NCBI GenBank assembly: GCA_036495095.1
Contig: DASXNK010000031.1
Coordinates: forward strand, 1-64,000
Direction of reading: 5' to 3'
DNA: 64,000 nt
DNA from: Candidatus Dormiibacterota bacterium
GTDB taxonomy: Bacteria; Chloroflexota; Dormibacteria; Aeolococcales; Aeolococcaceae
How positions within the stretch are numbered: the stretch's first letter is position 1; each line of letters opens with the position of its first letter. Below are positions 33,278 to 44,403 of the stretch, in pieces. Both the position numbers and the translations under genes were made by a program. The notes beneath the pieces were generated by a model that worked only from the letters and a program-made list of their open reading frames with translations, had not been told where the DNA came from and did no database searches.

Positions 33278-34186
33278 TCAGACAGCGGCGGCGAGCAGTG
33301 CGCGGGTGCGGGCCCGCTCCTCGGTCGAGCCGATCTCCATCGCGATGAAGTCGGTGGCACCCGCCTCGCCGAACGCGGCGAGCCGGGCTCGGACCGCGGT
33401 CTCGTCGCCGGCGACGACGACGTCGGCGGGGCCGGCGGCGCCCTCGCGGTCGAGCATCGCCCGGTAGGAGGGCAGCTGCCCGTACATGACGAAGCCGCGG
33501 GCGGCGCGCCGGCGCGCCTCCTCGACGTCGTCGGTGACGCACACCGGCAGGCCGACCACCACCCGGGGCGGCGGCCTGCCCGCCTCCTCGGCGGCGGCGG
33601 CGATCGAGGGCACGATGTGCTCGGCGAGCGTCCGTACCCCGGTCATCCAGGTGATGGTGCCGTCGGCCATGCCCCCGGCGAGCCGCAGCATCCGCGGCGC
33701 CAGCGCGGCGAGCAGCACCGGGCAGGGCGGGGCGCCGGGGATCGTGATCGTGCCGTGGGCCCGCACCGTCTCGCCGTCGACGTTGACGCTCTCCTGGCGC
33801 AGCGCGGGCAGCAGCACCTCGAGGTACTCGCGCATGTGCCGGGCCGGCTTCTCGAACGAGTGGCCGAACATGCCCTCGATCACCACCTGGTGGGAGAGGC
33901 CGATGCCCAGCGCCAGCCGGCCTCCGATGGCCAGCTGGGTGGTCAGCGCCTGCTGCGCCATCAGCAGGGGGTGGCGGGGATAGGTGGGGATCACCGCGCT
34001 GCCCAGCTCGATCCCGGGCACCTCGCGTCCGATGACCGCCAGGGCGATGAGGGCGTCGACGCCGAAGATGTGGGGGATCCACACCGACGGGAAGCCGTCG
34101 GCCGCCGCCTGCCGGGTGCGCCGGATCAGCTCGTCGAGCGGGTCGGGAGGGCCGCCCTCGCCGAGGAAGATGCCGATGCGCATCAT
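33278..34186 (-). CDS. F420-dependent LLM-class oxidoreductase
   Basis: A 302-residue luciferase-like TIM-barrel protein. It starts MRIGIFLGEGG and carries FPSVWIPHIFGVDALIAL, YPRHPLLMAQQALTTQ, LGIGLSHQVV and GQLPSYRAMLDREG, which fit a mycobacterial-type F420-dependent family (TIGR03564 by recall). This supports coenzyme F420 in the host. ATG at 34186 (or 34183); no Shine-Dalgarno, and instead a run of G residues lies at positions -10 to -29. Substrate unknown. It is convergent with the lactonase gene, 7 bp apart. Confidence 0.85.
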   Translation of the reverse strand: MMRIGIFLGEGGPPDPLDELIRRTRQAAADGFPSVWIPHIFGVDALIALAVIGREVPGIELGSAVIPTYPRHPLLMAQQALTTQLAIGGRLALGIGLSHQVVIEGMFGHSFEKPARHMREYLEVLLPALRQESVNVDGETVRAHGTITIPGAPPCPVLLAALAPRMLRLAGGMADGTITWMTGVRTLAEHIVPSIAAAAEEAGRPPPRVVVGLPVCVTDDVEEARRRAARGFVMYGQLPSYRAMLDREGAAGPADVVVAGDETAVRARLAAFGEAGATDFIAMEIGSTEERARTRALLAAAV

Positions 34187-34195
34187 CGGAGGGTA

Positions 34196-34215
34196 CCCCC
34201 CGCCCCCCGCCCCCC
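34196..34215 (-). other. G-run tract (G6-C-G6-C-G6) upstream of the LLM gene
   Basis: On the minus strand, three runs of six G are separated by single C residues, ten bases before the ATG at 34186. Such DNA or mRNA can form a G-quadruplex and would sit where the ribosome binding site should be. Regulatory effect is inference. Confidence 0.5.
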
Positions 34216-34237
34216 GCGCCGTGGCCGGCGCCGGCGG

Positions 34238-34867
34238 TCAGGAGTCGCCGTCGAGCACCTCGAGGGCGCGCTCGAGCAGCCGCGGGATCGAGGGAGCGAG
34301 CAGCTCGTAGTGGGGGTCGACCCGCTTGCCGCGGCGGTGGAGCATGAGGTTGAAGGCGGCGATCACCGCGAAGGCGTACCCGGCCAGGGCGCGGTGCCAC
34401 GGCAGCGCGTCCACCTCGCCGCCATGCTGGGCGTACAGGGTGGCGAGCCGCTCCGGCGGGGCGGTCGCCGACCACATCCCCGGCATCTCCCAGGAGCCGG
34501 GGTCGCTGAAGACGCAGAGCCAGCCGAGGTCGTGGAGCACCGGGCCGGTGGAGGCGAGCTCCCAGTCGAGCACCGCGAGCAGCCGGCCCCGGTGGAAGAG
34601 CAGGTTCGACCACTGGAAGTCGCCGTGGCGCAGCCCCAGGCGCGGCGCCCGCGGTGGTGCGACGAGGAGTCGCCCGCGCACCCCGGCGGGGGGCAGGCGG
34701 AGGACGTGGCGCGGCGGCCCGTCGCCCCCGCGCAGCGCGAAGCCGAAGCTGAGGCCGCTGTGCCCCGGCATCGCCCGCAGCCCCACGACCTCAGCGCCGG
34801 CGCCGGCGTGGGCCCGGCAGAAGTCCGCCAGCCGGTCGCGCAGGCCCTCGTCCTCCGACCGCTGCAT
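34238..34867 (-). pseudogene. Aminoglycoside-phosphotransferase-like protein with internal deletion
   Basis: A 209-residue frame of the APH/EcKinase fold. The N-terminal lobe begins normally (GHSGLSFGFALRGG, HVLRLPPAG) but jumps at about residue 65 to the catalytic loop HGDFQWSNLLF and the AVLDWE metal motif. Family members are about 330-350 residues and have some 120 residues between these parts (beta sheet, hinge and helices), so most of the N-lobe is missing in frame. The C-lobe is intact. It is probably inactive as a kinase. The junction region is Arg/Pro/Gly-rich. Confidence 0.65.
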
Positions 34868-34953
34868 CCGGTCAGCTTCGCACTTGCGAAGGAGCGCGTG
34901 CTGGCCCCACCATAGGCGCGGGTGGAGAGGGAGAGAGGAGCGAAGCCGACCAC

Positions 34954-36186
34954 GTGAGCCTGTTCCAGACGGTGATGAGCGGCCTGCAGGCGGTGGCCTC
35001 CCGCCGGATGCGCTCGCTGCTCACCTCCCTGGGCATCCTGATCGGCGTCGGCGCGGTGATCATCACCGTCGGCATCGGCCTCGGCACCCGCACCAGCATC
35101 GCCTCGAACATCAGCCGGCTCGGCACCAACCTGATCACGGTCACGCCGGGCAGCCTCACCACCGGCGGGGTGCGCACCGGGCTGGGCAACGCCACCACCC
35201 TGACCATGGACGACGCCGCGGCGCTCCAGAACCCCTCGGTCGCGCCCGACGTCGGCGCGGTCGCCCCGGTGGTGTCGCGCCAGACCGCGACGATGACCGC
35301 CGGCTCCCAGAACTGGACGGCGGGGGTCACCGGGAGCACCGGAGGCTGGCTCGTCGCCAACGCCCGGGTGGTCTCCGACGGCACCTTCTTCACCGACTCC
35401 GACGTGAAGAGCCACGCCCAGGTCGCCGTCCTCGGACCCACCACCGCGGCGAAGCTCTTCCCCGCGGGCGACGCCCTCGGCAACCTCATCACCATCCAGC
35501 ACGTGCCCTTCCGGGTGATCGGCATCCTCGTCCCCCGCGGCGCCCAGGGGCTGTTCAACCCCGACGACCTCGCCGTGGTGCCGGTGACCACCGCCCAGGG
35601 TGAGCTCATCCAGGGCGGGTCGCTGACCTCGGTGCAGCGCATCCTCATCAGCGCCACCAGTCGCGACGCCATCGGGCCCGCGTATCAGGAGGTCAACGAC
35701 CTGCTGATGCAGACCCACCGCATCAGCGACCCCGGCCAGGCCGACTTCACCATCACCACCCAGGAGTCGATCCTGGCGACCCTCGACTCGACCAGCACCG
35801 CGATCACCCTGCTGCTCGCCGGGGTGGCGGGGATCTCGCTGCTGGTGGGCGGCATCGGGGTGATGAACATCATGCTGGTGTCGGTGACCGAGCGGATCTC
35901 GGAGATCGGGCTGCGCAAGGCGCTGGGCGCCACCCGCGGCGACATCCTCCGCCAGTTCCTCATCGAGGCATCGGCGCTGAGCGCCGCCGGCGGGGTGCTC
36001 GGCATCGGGCTCGGCGCCGGCTCGACGTTCCTGCTCAACCACTTCACGTCGCTGCTCGCGGTCTTCTCGCCCTCGGCGGCGCTGATCGCGCTGTTCATCG
36101 CCGCGGGCATCGGCCTGGTCTTCGGGGTGTTCCCGGCGATGCGGGCGGCGAGGCTGGCGCCGATCGAGGCGCTGCGCGCCGCGTAG
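34954..36186 (+). CDS. MacB-like ABC transporter permease
   Basis: A 410-residue FtsX/MacB-type permease. One N-terminal helix (about 20-45, SLLTSLGILIGVGAVII) is followed by a periplasmic MacB_PCD domain (about 50-265) and three C-terminal helices with the family signature VTERISEIGLRKALGATRG near 305. Such proteins form mechanotransmitters exporting peptides, drugs or lipoproteins. The usual ATPase partner is not adjacent; the nearest neighbours are a small membrane protein and a peptidase. GTG at 34954 with a distant GAGGAG. Confidence 0.86.
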   Translation: MSLFQTVMSGLQAVASRRMRSLLTSLGILIGVGAVIITVGIGLGTRTSIASNISRLGTNLITVTPGSLTTGGVRTGLGNATTLTMDDAAALQNPSVAPDVGAVAPVVSRQTATMTAGSQNWTAGVTGSTGGWLVANARVVSDGTFFTDSDVKSHAQVAVLGPTTAAKLFPAGDALGNLITIQHVPFRVIGILVPRGAQGLFNPDDLAVVPVTTAQGELIQGGSLTSVQRILISATSRDAIGPAYQEVNDLLMQTHRISDPGQADFTITTQESILATLDSTSTAITLLLAGVAGISLLVGGIGVMNIMLVSVTERISEIGLRKALGATRGDILRQFLIEASALSAAGGVLGIGLGAGSTFLLNHFTSLLAVFSPSAALIALFIAAGIGLVFGVFPAMRAARLAPIEALRAA

Positions 36187-36189
36187 CGG

Positions 36190-36474
36190 TCAGAGCCAGA
36201 CGTCCCGCACCGCCTCGCAGAGCAGGCCGGAGCTGAGCAGGACGATCCCCACGCCGAGCTGCTGGTTGTTGTCGTAGGCGAGGGCGAGGGCGATGAAGGC
36301 GATGCCGACGACGATCGGCGCGACGATCAGGATGGTGATGCCGCTCACCCCGAGCACCACACCGAGCAGGGTGAGGCTTCCCGGCCCACCCCGGTGCGCG
36401 CGCCGCAGCGAGGACCCCGCGCGCATCGCCGCGATCCCGATGCAGACCACCAGCAGCAGTGGCCACGCAGACAT
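36190..36474 (-). CDS. Small membrane protein
   Basis: A 94-residue protein with three hydrophobic segments (about 4-17, 33-52 and 54-85) separated by a basic SSLRRAHRGG loop. ATG at 36474 after GGGAG. It is convergent with the MacB-like permease (3 bp apart). Family not recognised. Confidence 0.6.
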   Translation of the reverse strand: MSAWPLLLVVCIGIAAMRAGSSLRRAHRGGPGSLTLLGVVLGVSGITILIVAPIVVGIAFIALALAYDNNQQLGVGIVLLSSGLLCEAVRDVWL

Positions 36475-36661
36475 GCTCCCGCCCTCCTCCCGCTCCGCGG
36501 GTGCCCTGGAGTCTACGCGCTCTCCGGGGTTCCGCCAGGGTGCTCCCCAGCCTTGACGATGCGCGCGACCGTCGCCCGATGGGAGAATCGGACGATCCGG
36601 AACGGCCGCCGCCGAGGGAGGGCAGGCGGGGCGGCGTTCACCCCCAGGAGCAGCTGCACAC

Positions 36662-39271
36662 ATGGTCAATCGACTCACCCGCGGCGTCTGTGCGGCGGTC
36701 GTCACCGCCGGTCTCGTGCTCTCGGGGGCGGCCGGCCTCCGGGCGGCGATGCTCACCGCTCCGGCATCGCCGGCGCAGGAGGTGACCGCGAACGTCCTGC
36801 CGGGCCTCGACCGCCTCGCCCCGCGGGGGCTGCCCTCGCCGCTCACCGAGCTGCACGTCGGCATCGGCCTCGCCGCCGCCGACCCGGCCGGCCAGCTCGC
36901 CCTGTACGAGCGGCTCTACGACCCCGCCAGCCCGCTCTACCACCAGTTCCTGACGCCCGCCGAGGTGGCGGGGCGCTTCGGAGTCCCCGAGAAACGGTTC
37001 CGCGCGGTCACCGGCTGGCTGGAGGGCGGAGGGCTGCGGGTCTCCCACGTCGACTCCGCCCGCACCTACGTCCAGGCGGTGGGCACCGTGGCCCAGCTCG
37101 ACCACCTCTTCGCCACCACCCTGCGGAGCTACCGCGCCGGCGGGGTCGACTTCGTCGCCAACGACCGGCGGCCCTCGGTGCCGCCGGGGCTGGGTGTGGT
37201 CTCGGTGATCGGGCTCAACACCCTGCAGCGGTTCTCGGTGCCCGCGCGGGTGCAGCCGAAGCCCGGCGTCGGCGGCCTCTACACCGACGCCTACACCCCC
37301 CAGGCGCTGTGGTCGCTCTACGACCAGCCCGCCGACAACCTCGGCCAGGGCCAGACGATGGCGATCATCGGCGCCGGGGCGAGCGACTCGGTGATCGGCG
37401 ACCTGCGCCGCTTCGAGGACCTCAACCACCTGCCCCACGTCCCGGTGGCGGTGAAGCACGCCGGCGCCGGCCCCTTCAAGGACAACACCGGTGGCGTGGA
37501 GTGGGACCTCGACACCCAGTCGAGCACCGGGATGGCGCCGCTGGTCAAGCGCGAGGACCTCTACTTCGGCGCCACCCTCAGCGACGCCGACGTCCTCGCC
37601 GCGTTCTCGCTGTGGGCGAGCGATCCCGACGCCCCCCGCCAGGCCGACGCCTCCTTCGGGGAGTGCGAGACCAATCCGCTCAACCCGGTGTTCGGCAATC
37701 CGTCCGCCAACCCGCCCGGCAACTTCGGCCAGGGCCTGGGCGACAACCTCGAGCCGGTCGGCGACCAGACCCTCCTCCAGGCCACCCTGGAGGGCCGCAG
37801 CCTCTTCGCCTCCGCCGGCGACACCGGCTCGTCCTGCCCGATCGCGGTGCTGCCCATCGTCGGCGCCGGCAACGGCGTGGCCAACCAGGCGATCCCCCTC
37901 CAGGGCTACCCGGCGGCGAGCAAGTACGCCGTCGCCGTCGGCGGCACCGTCCTCTACTCCTCGGCGGGCGCGCCGCCGTCGCGCCGCACGGTGGAGTACG
38001 CGTGGACCTTCACCGGCGGCGGCTCGTCGGTGTTCATCGACGAGCCCGGCTACCAGAAGGGCATCGCCGCCATCAACCACCCCTGCGTGCTCGACCCCAG
38101 CGGCAGGCCCTACCCGCCGGGCACGCTCTGCCGCGGTGTGCCCGACGTGGCCGCGATCTCCGGCGACCTCGCCGGGAACGGCTACACCATCGTCAACAAC
38201 ATGAAGATCAGCCCCGGCGGCGGCACCAGCCTCAGCGCGCCGCTGTGGGTGGGGATGTGGACGCGTGTCCAGGCCGCGGCCCCCGACCAGGCCCACGGCC
38301 TCGGCTTCGCCAACCCCACCCTGTACCGGCTGGGCACCGGGCCGCGCGGCGCCCAGGACTTCCACGACATCACCGTCGGCGGCAATGGTCTCTACGCCGC
38401 CACCCCGGGATGGGACTACGTCAGCGGCTTCGGCAGCCCCAGCCTCACCAACCTGATGCGCGATGTCGACGGCCGGACCGCGCCGGTGCTGAACACCACC
38501 CCCGCGACGGTGCCGGCGCCACCGCTGGCCACCCCCTGCGACCCGGTCTGGACCGGCCTCCCGGGCAACGCCGCCGACCCGGTGACCACCGACCAGGTGC
38601 CGCAGCTCGACCTGCTCCGCGGCGACCTGAGCCTCAGCCCCGACGGCAGGACCCTGCGCGCCGCGCTGACCGTCGCCAAGCTCGACGGCTCGCTGCCGCC
38701 GGACGCCAGCGCGGCGAACTGGACGATGTACTGGACCTACGGGGGGGTGACCTACCTCGCCCACGCCCGGCTCGACAAGCTGGGCGCGGTCACCTTCGGC
38801 GACGGCGTCTCGGACGCCAAGGGCGCGGGCGACGCCCACACCGACGACACCGGCAGCCTCACCATGGGCAGCCCCGGCCGCGTCGAGATCGACGTCCCCC
38901 TCACCCACGTCGGCAACCCGCCACAGGGGTCACGGCTCACCTATCCGCTCGGCGACGCCGGGCTCGAGGTGGGGATCCTGCCGGCCACCGTCGACGTCGG
39001 CGGCACCCAGCTCGACGCCCAGCTCGTCCCCTGCGGGTCGCCGGTCACCACCAAGGCGCCGCCCGGCGGCGGGGCACCGCCGCTGCCGATCCCGCTGCCG
39101 CTGGGGGTCGCGCAGCCGCCGCCCGCCGCTCCTGCCCCGGCGGCCGGCACGGCACCGCCCGCGCCCGGCTCACCGTCGCTGCCGCTCCCGCTGCCCTCGC
39201 TGCCGCGGGCGGTGGTCGGGGTGCGTTCGGTCACCGGCTCGCTGCTGGGGATCCCGGTCTCCGGCGGCTGA
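36662..39271 (+). CDS. Sedolisin-type (S53) serine-carboxyl peptidase
   Basis: An 869-residue secreted pro-peptidase. A signal peptide (1-29) leads into a pro-domain (about 45-200, with YERLYDPASPLYHQFLTPAEVAGRFG, quoted in part) and the S53 catalytic domain (about 210-605). Visible catalytic residues are Glu and Asp in GGVEWDLDTQ (about 278-282), Asp in SAGDTGSS (oxyanion, about 385) and Ser in GGGTSLSAPLW (about 525). The GWDYVSGFGSP calcium site is near 585. A C-terminal domain of about 200 residues ends in a Pro-rich stretch. The enzyme should act at acid pH outside the cell. Confidence 0.9.
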   Translation: MVNRLTRGVCAAVVTAGLVLSGAAGLRAAMLTAPASPAQEVTANVLPGLDRLAPRGLPSPLTELHVGIGLAAADPAGQLALYERLYDPASPLYHQFLTPAEVAGRFGVPEKRFRAVTGWLEGGGLRVSHVDSARTYVQAVGTVAQLDHLFATTLRSYRAGGVDFVANDRRPSVPPGLGVVSVIGLNTLQRFSVPARVQPKPGVGGLYTDAYTPQALWSLYDQPADNLGQGQTMAIIGAGASDSVIGDLRRFEDLNHLPHVPVAVKHAGAGPFKDNTGGVEWDLDTQSSTGMAPLVKREDLYFGATLSDADVLAAFSLWASDPDAPRQADASFGECETNPLNPVFGNPSANPPGNFGQGLGDNLEPVGDQTLLQATLEGRSLFASAGDTGSSCPIAVLPIVGAGNGVANQAIPLQGYPAASKYAVAVGGTVLYSSAGAPPSRRTVEYAWTFTGGGSSVFIDEPGYQKGIAAINHPCVLDPSGRPYPPGTLCRGVPDVAAISGDLAGNGYTIVNNMKISPGGGTSLSAPLWVGMWTRVQAAAPDQAHGLGFANPTLYRLGTGPRGAQDFHDITVGGNGLYAATPGWDYVSGFGSPSLTNLMRDVDGRTAPVLNTTPATVPAPPLATPCDPVWTGLPGNAADPVTTDQVPQLDLLRGDLSLSPDGRTLRAALTVAKLDGSLPPDASAANWTMYWTYGGVTYLAHARLDKLGAVTFGDGVSDAKGAGDAHTDDTGSLTMGSPGRVEIDVPLTHVGNPPQGSRLTYPLGDAGLEVGILPATVDVGGTQLDAQLVPCGSPVTTKAPPGGGAPPLPIPLPLGVAQPPPAAPAPAAGTAPPAPGSPSLPLPLPSLPRAVVGVRSVTGSLLGIPVSGG

Positions 39272-39281
39272 GGCGGCCCGC

Positions 39282-40184
39282 TCAGCCGGCGGCGAGCTCC
39301 GACCAGCGGCGCTGCGCGCTCTCGTTCCAGCTCTCGTGCCGGGACTGGAAGAGGGTCGCGGCACGGGCTCCGCTCCAGCCGGGGGGCAGCAGGTCCTGGG
39401 GAAGCCGCGGGTCGAGGAAGGGAAAGCGCCGCCACTCGTGGACCAGCCGGGTCTGGGCGAGGAGCACGCCGTCACCGGGCGCGGGCGCCTCGCCGCCGAC
39501 CTCCTGGATGAAGGCCTCGTAGTGGGCGCTGATCTCGTCGACGTCCCAGGCCTGGGCGACCAGGGCGCGCTGCTCGCCGATGCCGCCGAAGCGGGCCCGG
39601 AAGGACATCGCCGCCGACCGCAGCCCGAGCTCGACCAGGACCGCGTCGCACTCCACCTCGCGGTCGGGGTGGGGGCTCAGCCACATGCCCGGCGCGGGCG
39701 AGCCGAATCCCGCCCAGGTGAGCCGGGTGCGGAGCCGGTGCCGGAGCGCCCGCTGGGCCTCGGGCACGGAGACGAGCAGCAGCAGCCACTCGCCGTCCCA
39801 CTGCGGCAGCGCCGCGTTGAACGAGTAGATGCGCTCAGCGCCCTCGGTGAGCAGCCGCCGCCCCGGAGGGCTGAGCGACCAGCGCACCCGGCGGCCGGTG
39901 CGCTCCGAGACCAGCCAGCCCTCCGCCGCGGTCCGCGCCAGCGCCTGCCGCGCCGACTTCTCCTCGACGCCCAGGCGGCCGAGGACCGCGACCAGCGTCG
40001 AGGTCCACACCGGTTCGCCCCGGGGCAGCACGAACTCGCCGAGAATGGTGAGCAGCAGCGACCGCGCGCTGGCGGCGCCCACCTGGCGGCGGCGGCTCAG
40101 GATCGGGCGCACCGCCCGGGCGTCGCGCCGCGGGGCCCGGGGGGATGGCGAGGCGGACGACGCGAGCGGCCGTGGTGGGGACAT
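39282..40184 (-). CDS. PaaX-family repressor of the box cluster
   Basis: A 300-residue regulator of the PaaX type: an N-terminal winged helix (about 40-100, TILGEFVLPRG, LGVEEKSARQALARTAAEGWL), a central domain (WDGEWLLLLVSVPE, RHRLRTRLTWAGFG, APGMWLSPH) and a C-terminal PaaX_C region (FPFLDPRLPQDLLPPGW). PaaX proteins bind aryl-CoA thioesters and derepress aromatic catabolism. It is divergent from boxC-boxB, so it most likely controls benzoyl-CoA breakdown. ATG at 40184; an upstream frame extension is Arg-rich and unlikely. Confidence 0.87.
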   Translation of the reverse strand: MSPPRPLASSASPSPRAPRRDARAVRPILSRRRQVGAASARSLLLTILGEFVLPRGEPVWTSTLVAVLGRLGVEEKSARQALARTAAEGWLVSERTGRRVRWSLSPPGRRLLTEGAERIYSFNAALPQWDGEWLLLLVSVPEAQRALRHRLRTRLTWAGFGSPAPGMWLSPHPDREVECDAVLVELGLRSAAMSFRARFGGIGEQRALVAQAWDVDEISAHYEAFIQEVGGEAPAPGDGVLLAQTRLVHEWRRFPFLDPRLPQDLLPPGWSGARAATLFQSRHESWNESAQRRWSELAAG

Positions 40185-40291
40185 CGACTGGACTATCCCA
40201 CGTCGGCGGGAGCCGCGGCGCCGGGTGAACATACTACAGGTACTTGACGCACATGGATCCAAACGTAGAAGATAGGGAGAGGAGGAGCGAC
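40185..40291. promoter_or_regulatory. Divergent PaaX/boxC promoter region
   Basis: A 107-bp gap, AT-richer than its surroundings (ACATACTACAGG, then TTGACG at 40244 as a possible -35 element with a TAGAAG-like -10 at 40266). It ends in GAGGAGGAG, the boxC ribosome binding site. The PaaX operator is probably here but no textbook site is evident. Confidence 0.45.
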
Positions 40292-41997
<1,706 letters not shown>

Positions 41998-42001
<4 letters not shown>

Positions 42002-43425
42002 CCACGATGGCCGGCAGCATCGACTACGGCGAGCGTATCCCCAACAACGTCGACCTGGCGAACGACCGGCGGCTGCAGCGTGCCCTGGAGTCGTGGCAGC
42101 CCAAGTTCCTGCAGTGGTGGCAGCAGATGGGCCCGGAGCTGCCCCACCGCGACGTCTACCTGCGCACCGCGGTGGCGGTGGGACGGGAGGGCTGGGCGCA
42201 CTTCGACCGGGTCGTGCTCCCCGAGTACCGCTGGGGCATCTTCCTCGCCGAGCGCGAGCCCGGGCGCACCATCGGCTTCGGTGCCCACCAGGGCGAGCCG
42301 GTCTGGCAGCAGGTGCCAGGCGAGTACCGCTCCGAGCTGCGCCGGCTGATCGTGATCCAGGGCGACACCGAGCCCGCCTCGGTGGAGCAGCAGCGCCACC
42401 TGGGGATGACCGCGCCCAGCCTCTATGACCTGCGCAACCTCTTCCAGATCAACGTCGAGGAGGGCCGTCACCTCTGGGCGATGGTCTACCTGCTCCACGC
42501 CTACTTCGGCCGCGACGGCCGCGACGAGGCGGAGGCGCTGCTGATGCGCAACTCCGGGAGCAGCGATGCCCCGCGCATCCTCGGCGCCTTCAACGAGCCC
42601 ACCGCGGACTGGCTGGCGTTCTTCATGTTCACCTACTTCACCGACCGCGACGGCAAGTTCCAGCTGGGCACGCTCAAGGAGAGCGCCTTCGACCCGCTCT
42701 CGCGCACCTGTGAGTTCATGCTCAAGGAGGAGGCGCACCACATGTTCGTGGGCACCACCGGGGTCGACCGGGTGGTCGAGCGCACCGCCCAGCTGATGCG
42801 CGAGCACGACACCGACGACATCCGCAGCCACGGCGGCATCCCCCTCGACATCATCCAGAGGTACCTCAACTTCCACTTCAGCGTCTCGCTCGACCTCTTC
42901 GGCGGCGAGACCTCGAGCAACGTCGCCGCCTACTTCACGGCCGGGCTCAAGGGACGCTGGCAGGAGACCCGCCGCCAGGACGACCACCGGCTCGTCGACT
43001 CGATGATCGCCGTCGACAGCGTGGTCGACGGGCGGCCGGGCAGCATCGAGGTTCCGGCCGTGACCGGTCTGAACCAGGATCTGCGCCGCGAGTACGTGCA
43101 GGACTGCGAGAACGGCCTGAACCGCTGGAACCGCATCCTCGAGGAGGCGGGGATCGAGCGCCGGCTGGCGCTTCCCCACCAGGCCTTCAACCGTCATGTG
43201 GGCGCCTTCGCCGCAATCCACGCGACCCCCGCCGGCGAGGTGCTGGACGACGCCGAGTGGGAGCGCCGCCGCGACGAGTTCCTGCCCAGCCGCGCCGACC
43301 TCGACCTCGTCGGCTCGCTGATGCAGCCGGTGCACGAGCCGGGGAAGATCGCCGGCTGGGTGGCGCCGCCGCGGGTGGGCATCAACGACCACGGCTTCGA
43401 GTACGACTACGTGCGGTTCGGCTAG
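41998..43425 (+). CDS. boxB: Benzoyl-CoA 2,3-epoxidase subunit B
   Basis: A 475-residue di-iron oxygenase. The metal-binding motifs are visible as NVEEGRHLWAM (about 156) and KEEAHHMF (about 243), each an ExxH pair, with further Glu on neighbouring helices. BoxB uses O2 and two electrons to make 2,3-epoxybenzoyl-CoA, normally supplied by BoxA. The GTG at 41998 overlaps the boxC stop and lies five bases after AGGAGG; the ATG at 42007 is an alternative. Translationally coupled to boxC. Confidence 0.93.
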
Positions 43426-43431
43426 CGCGCC

Positions 43432-44004
43432 ATGGAGGGTCTGCCCGCCACCGAGCTGAGCGACGAGGAGCTGGAGCGGCAGGGCGCGCACGCGCATGCC
43501 ACCCGGAACTGGGTCTTCCTCCACGGCACCGCCGAGCAGTTCCGCACCCACACCGATCGGATGCTCGAGCTGGAGCAGGAGTACCTGCGCCGCCACCCCA
43601 AGCGAACCTGGCAGGGGAGTGGCGGCGCGGCCGGCGAGCCGCCGCCCGGCGAGTCGCTGGGCGACATCGACCGCGCCCTGCGGATGCGGAACCTGCTGCG
43701 GCAGTTCACCCGCGAGATGGAGGAGCTGCTCGCCCCCGCGGCCGCGGAGCCCGCGCCGCGCACCCTGGGGCGGCGCGAGGCGCTGCTGCTGGCCCGCTTC
43801 GAGAGCGCTCCCGGGGGCAGGCTCCACAAGCTCGAGGCCCACCAGGCGGCGCGCGAGCTCGCCACTGACCGCCGCGCCCTCGCCCACCTGTACACGCAGC
43901 ATCCGCCGCTGCTCGCCACCGACCGCGAGCACCGCCAGATCACCCCCGCGGGGCGTGCCTGGCTCGAGGACCACCGCTCGCTGCTCGGCGACGGACCGGC
44001 CTGA
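43432..44004 (+). CDS. Helical protein linked to boxB, DUF6158-like N-terminus
   Basis: A 190-residue soluble protein. The first 60 residues (LSDEELERQGAHAHATRNWVFLHG, then THTDRMLELEQEYLRRHP) resemble short actinobacterial DUF6158-type proteins, placed by recall. The rest is helical, with an Arg-rich middle and an ITPAGRAWLEDHR end that looks like a partial winged helix. It starts 6 bp after the boxB stop, so it is in the operon. The role is unknown; position suggests a BoxB assembly factor, a regulatory subunit or an electron-transfer helper. Confidence 0.65.
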   Translation: MEGLPATELSDEELERQGAHAHATRNWVFLHGTAEQFRTHTDRMLELEQEYLRRHPKRTWQGSGGAAGEPPPGESLGDIDRALRMRNLLRQFTREMEELLAPAAAEPAPRTLGRREALLLARFESAPGGRLHKLEAHQAARELATDRRALAHLYTQHPPLLATDREHRQITPAGRAWLEDHRSLLGDGPA

Positions 44005-44015
44005 GGACACCGGCG

Positions 44016-44348
<333 letters not shown>

Positions 44349-44403
44349 CCGGCTCATCCCGGGCGGGCCCGGGCCGGCGGCCGCCTCCAGCACCCGCCGG
44401 AGG

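Noticed and set aside
36394-39522. 1042-residue plus-strand frame
   Set aside because: Shifted-frame shadow of the sedolisin gene; Arg/Pro-rich.
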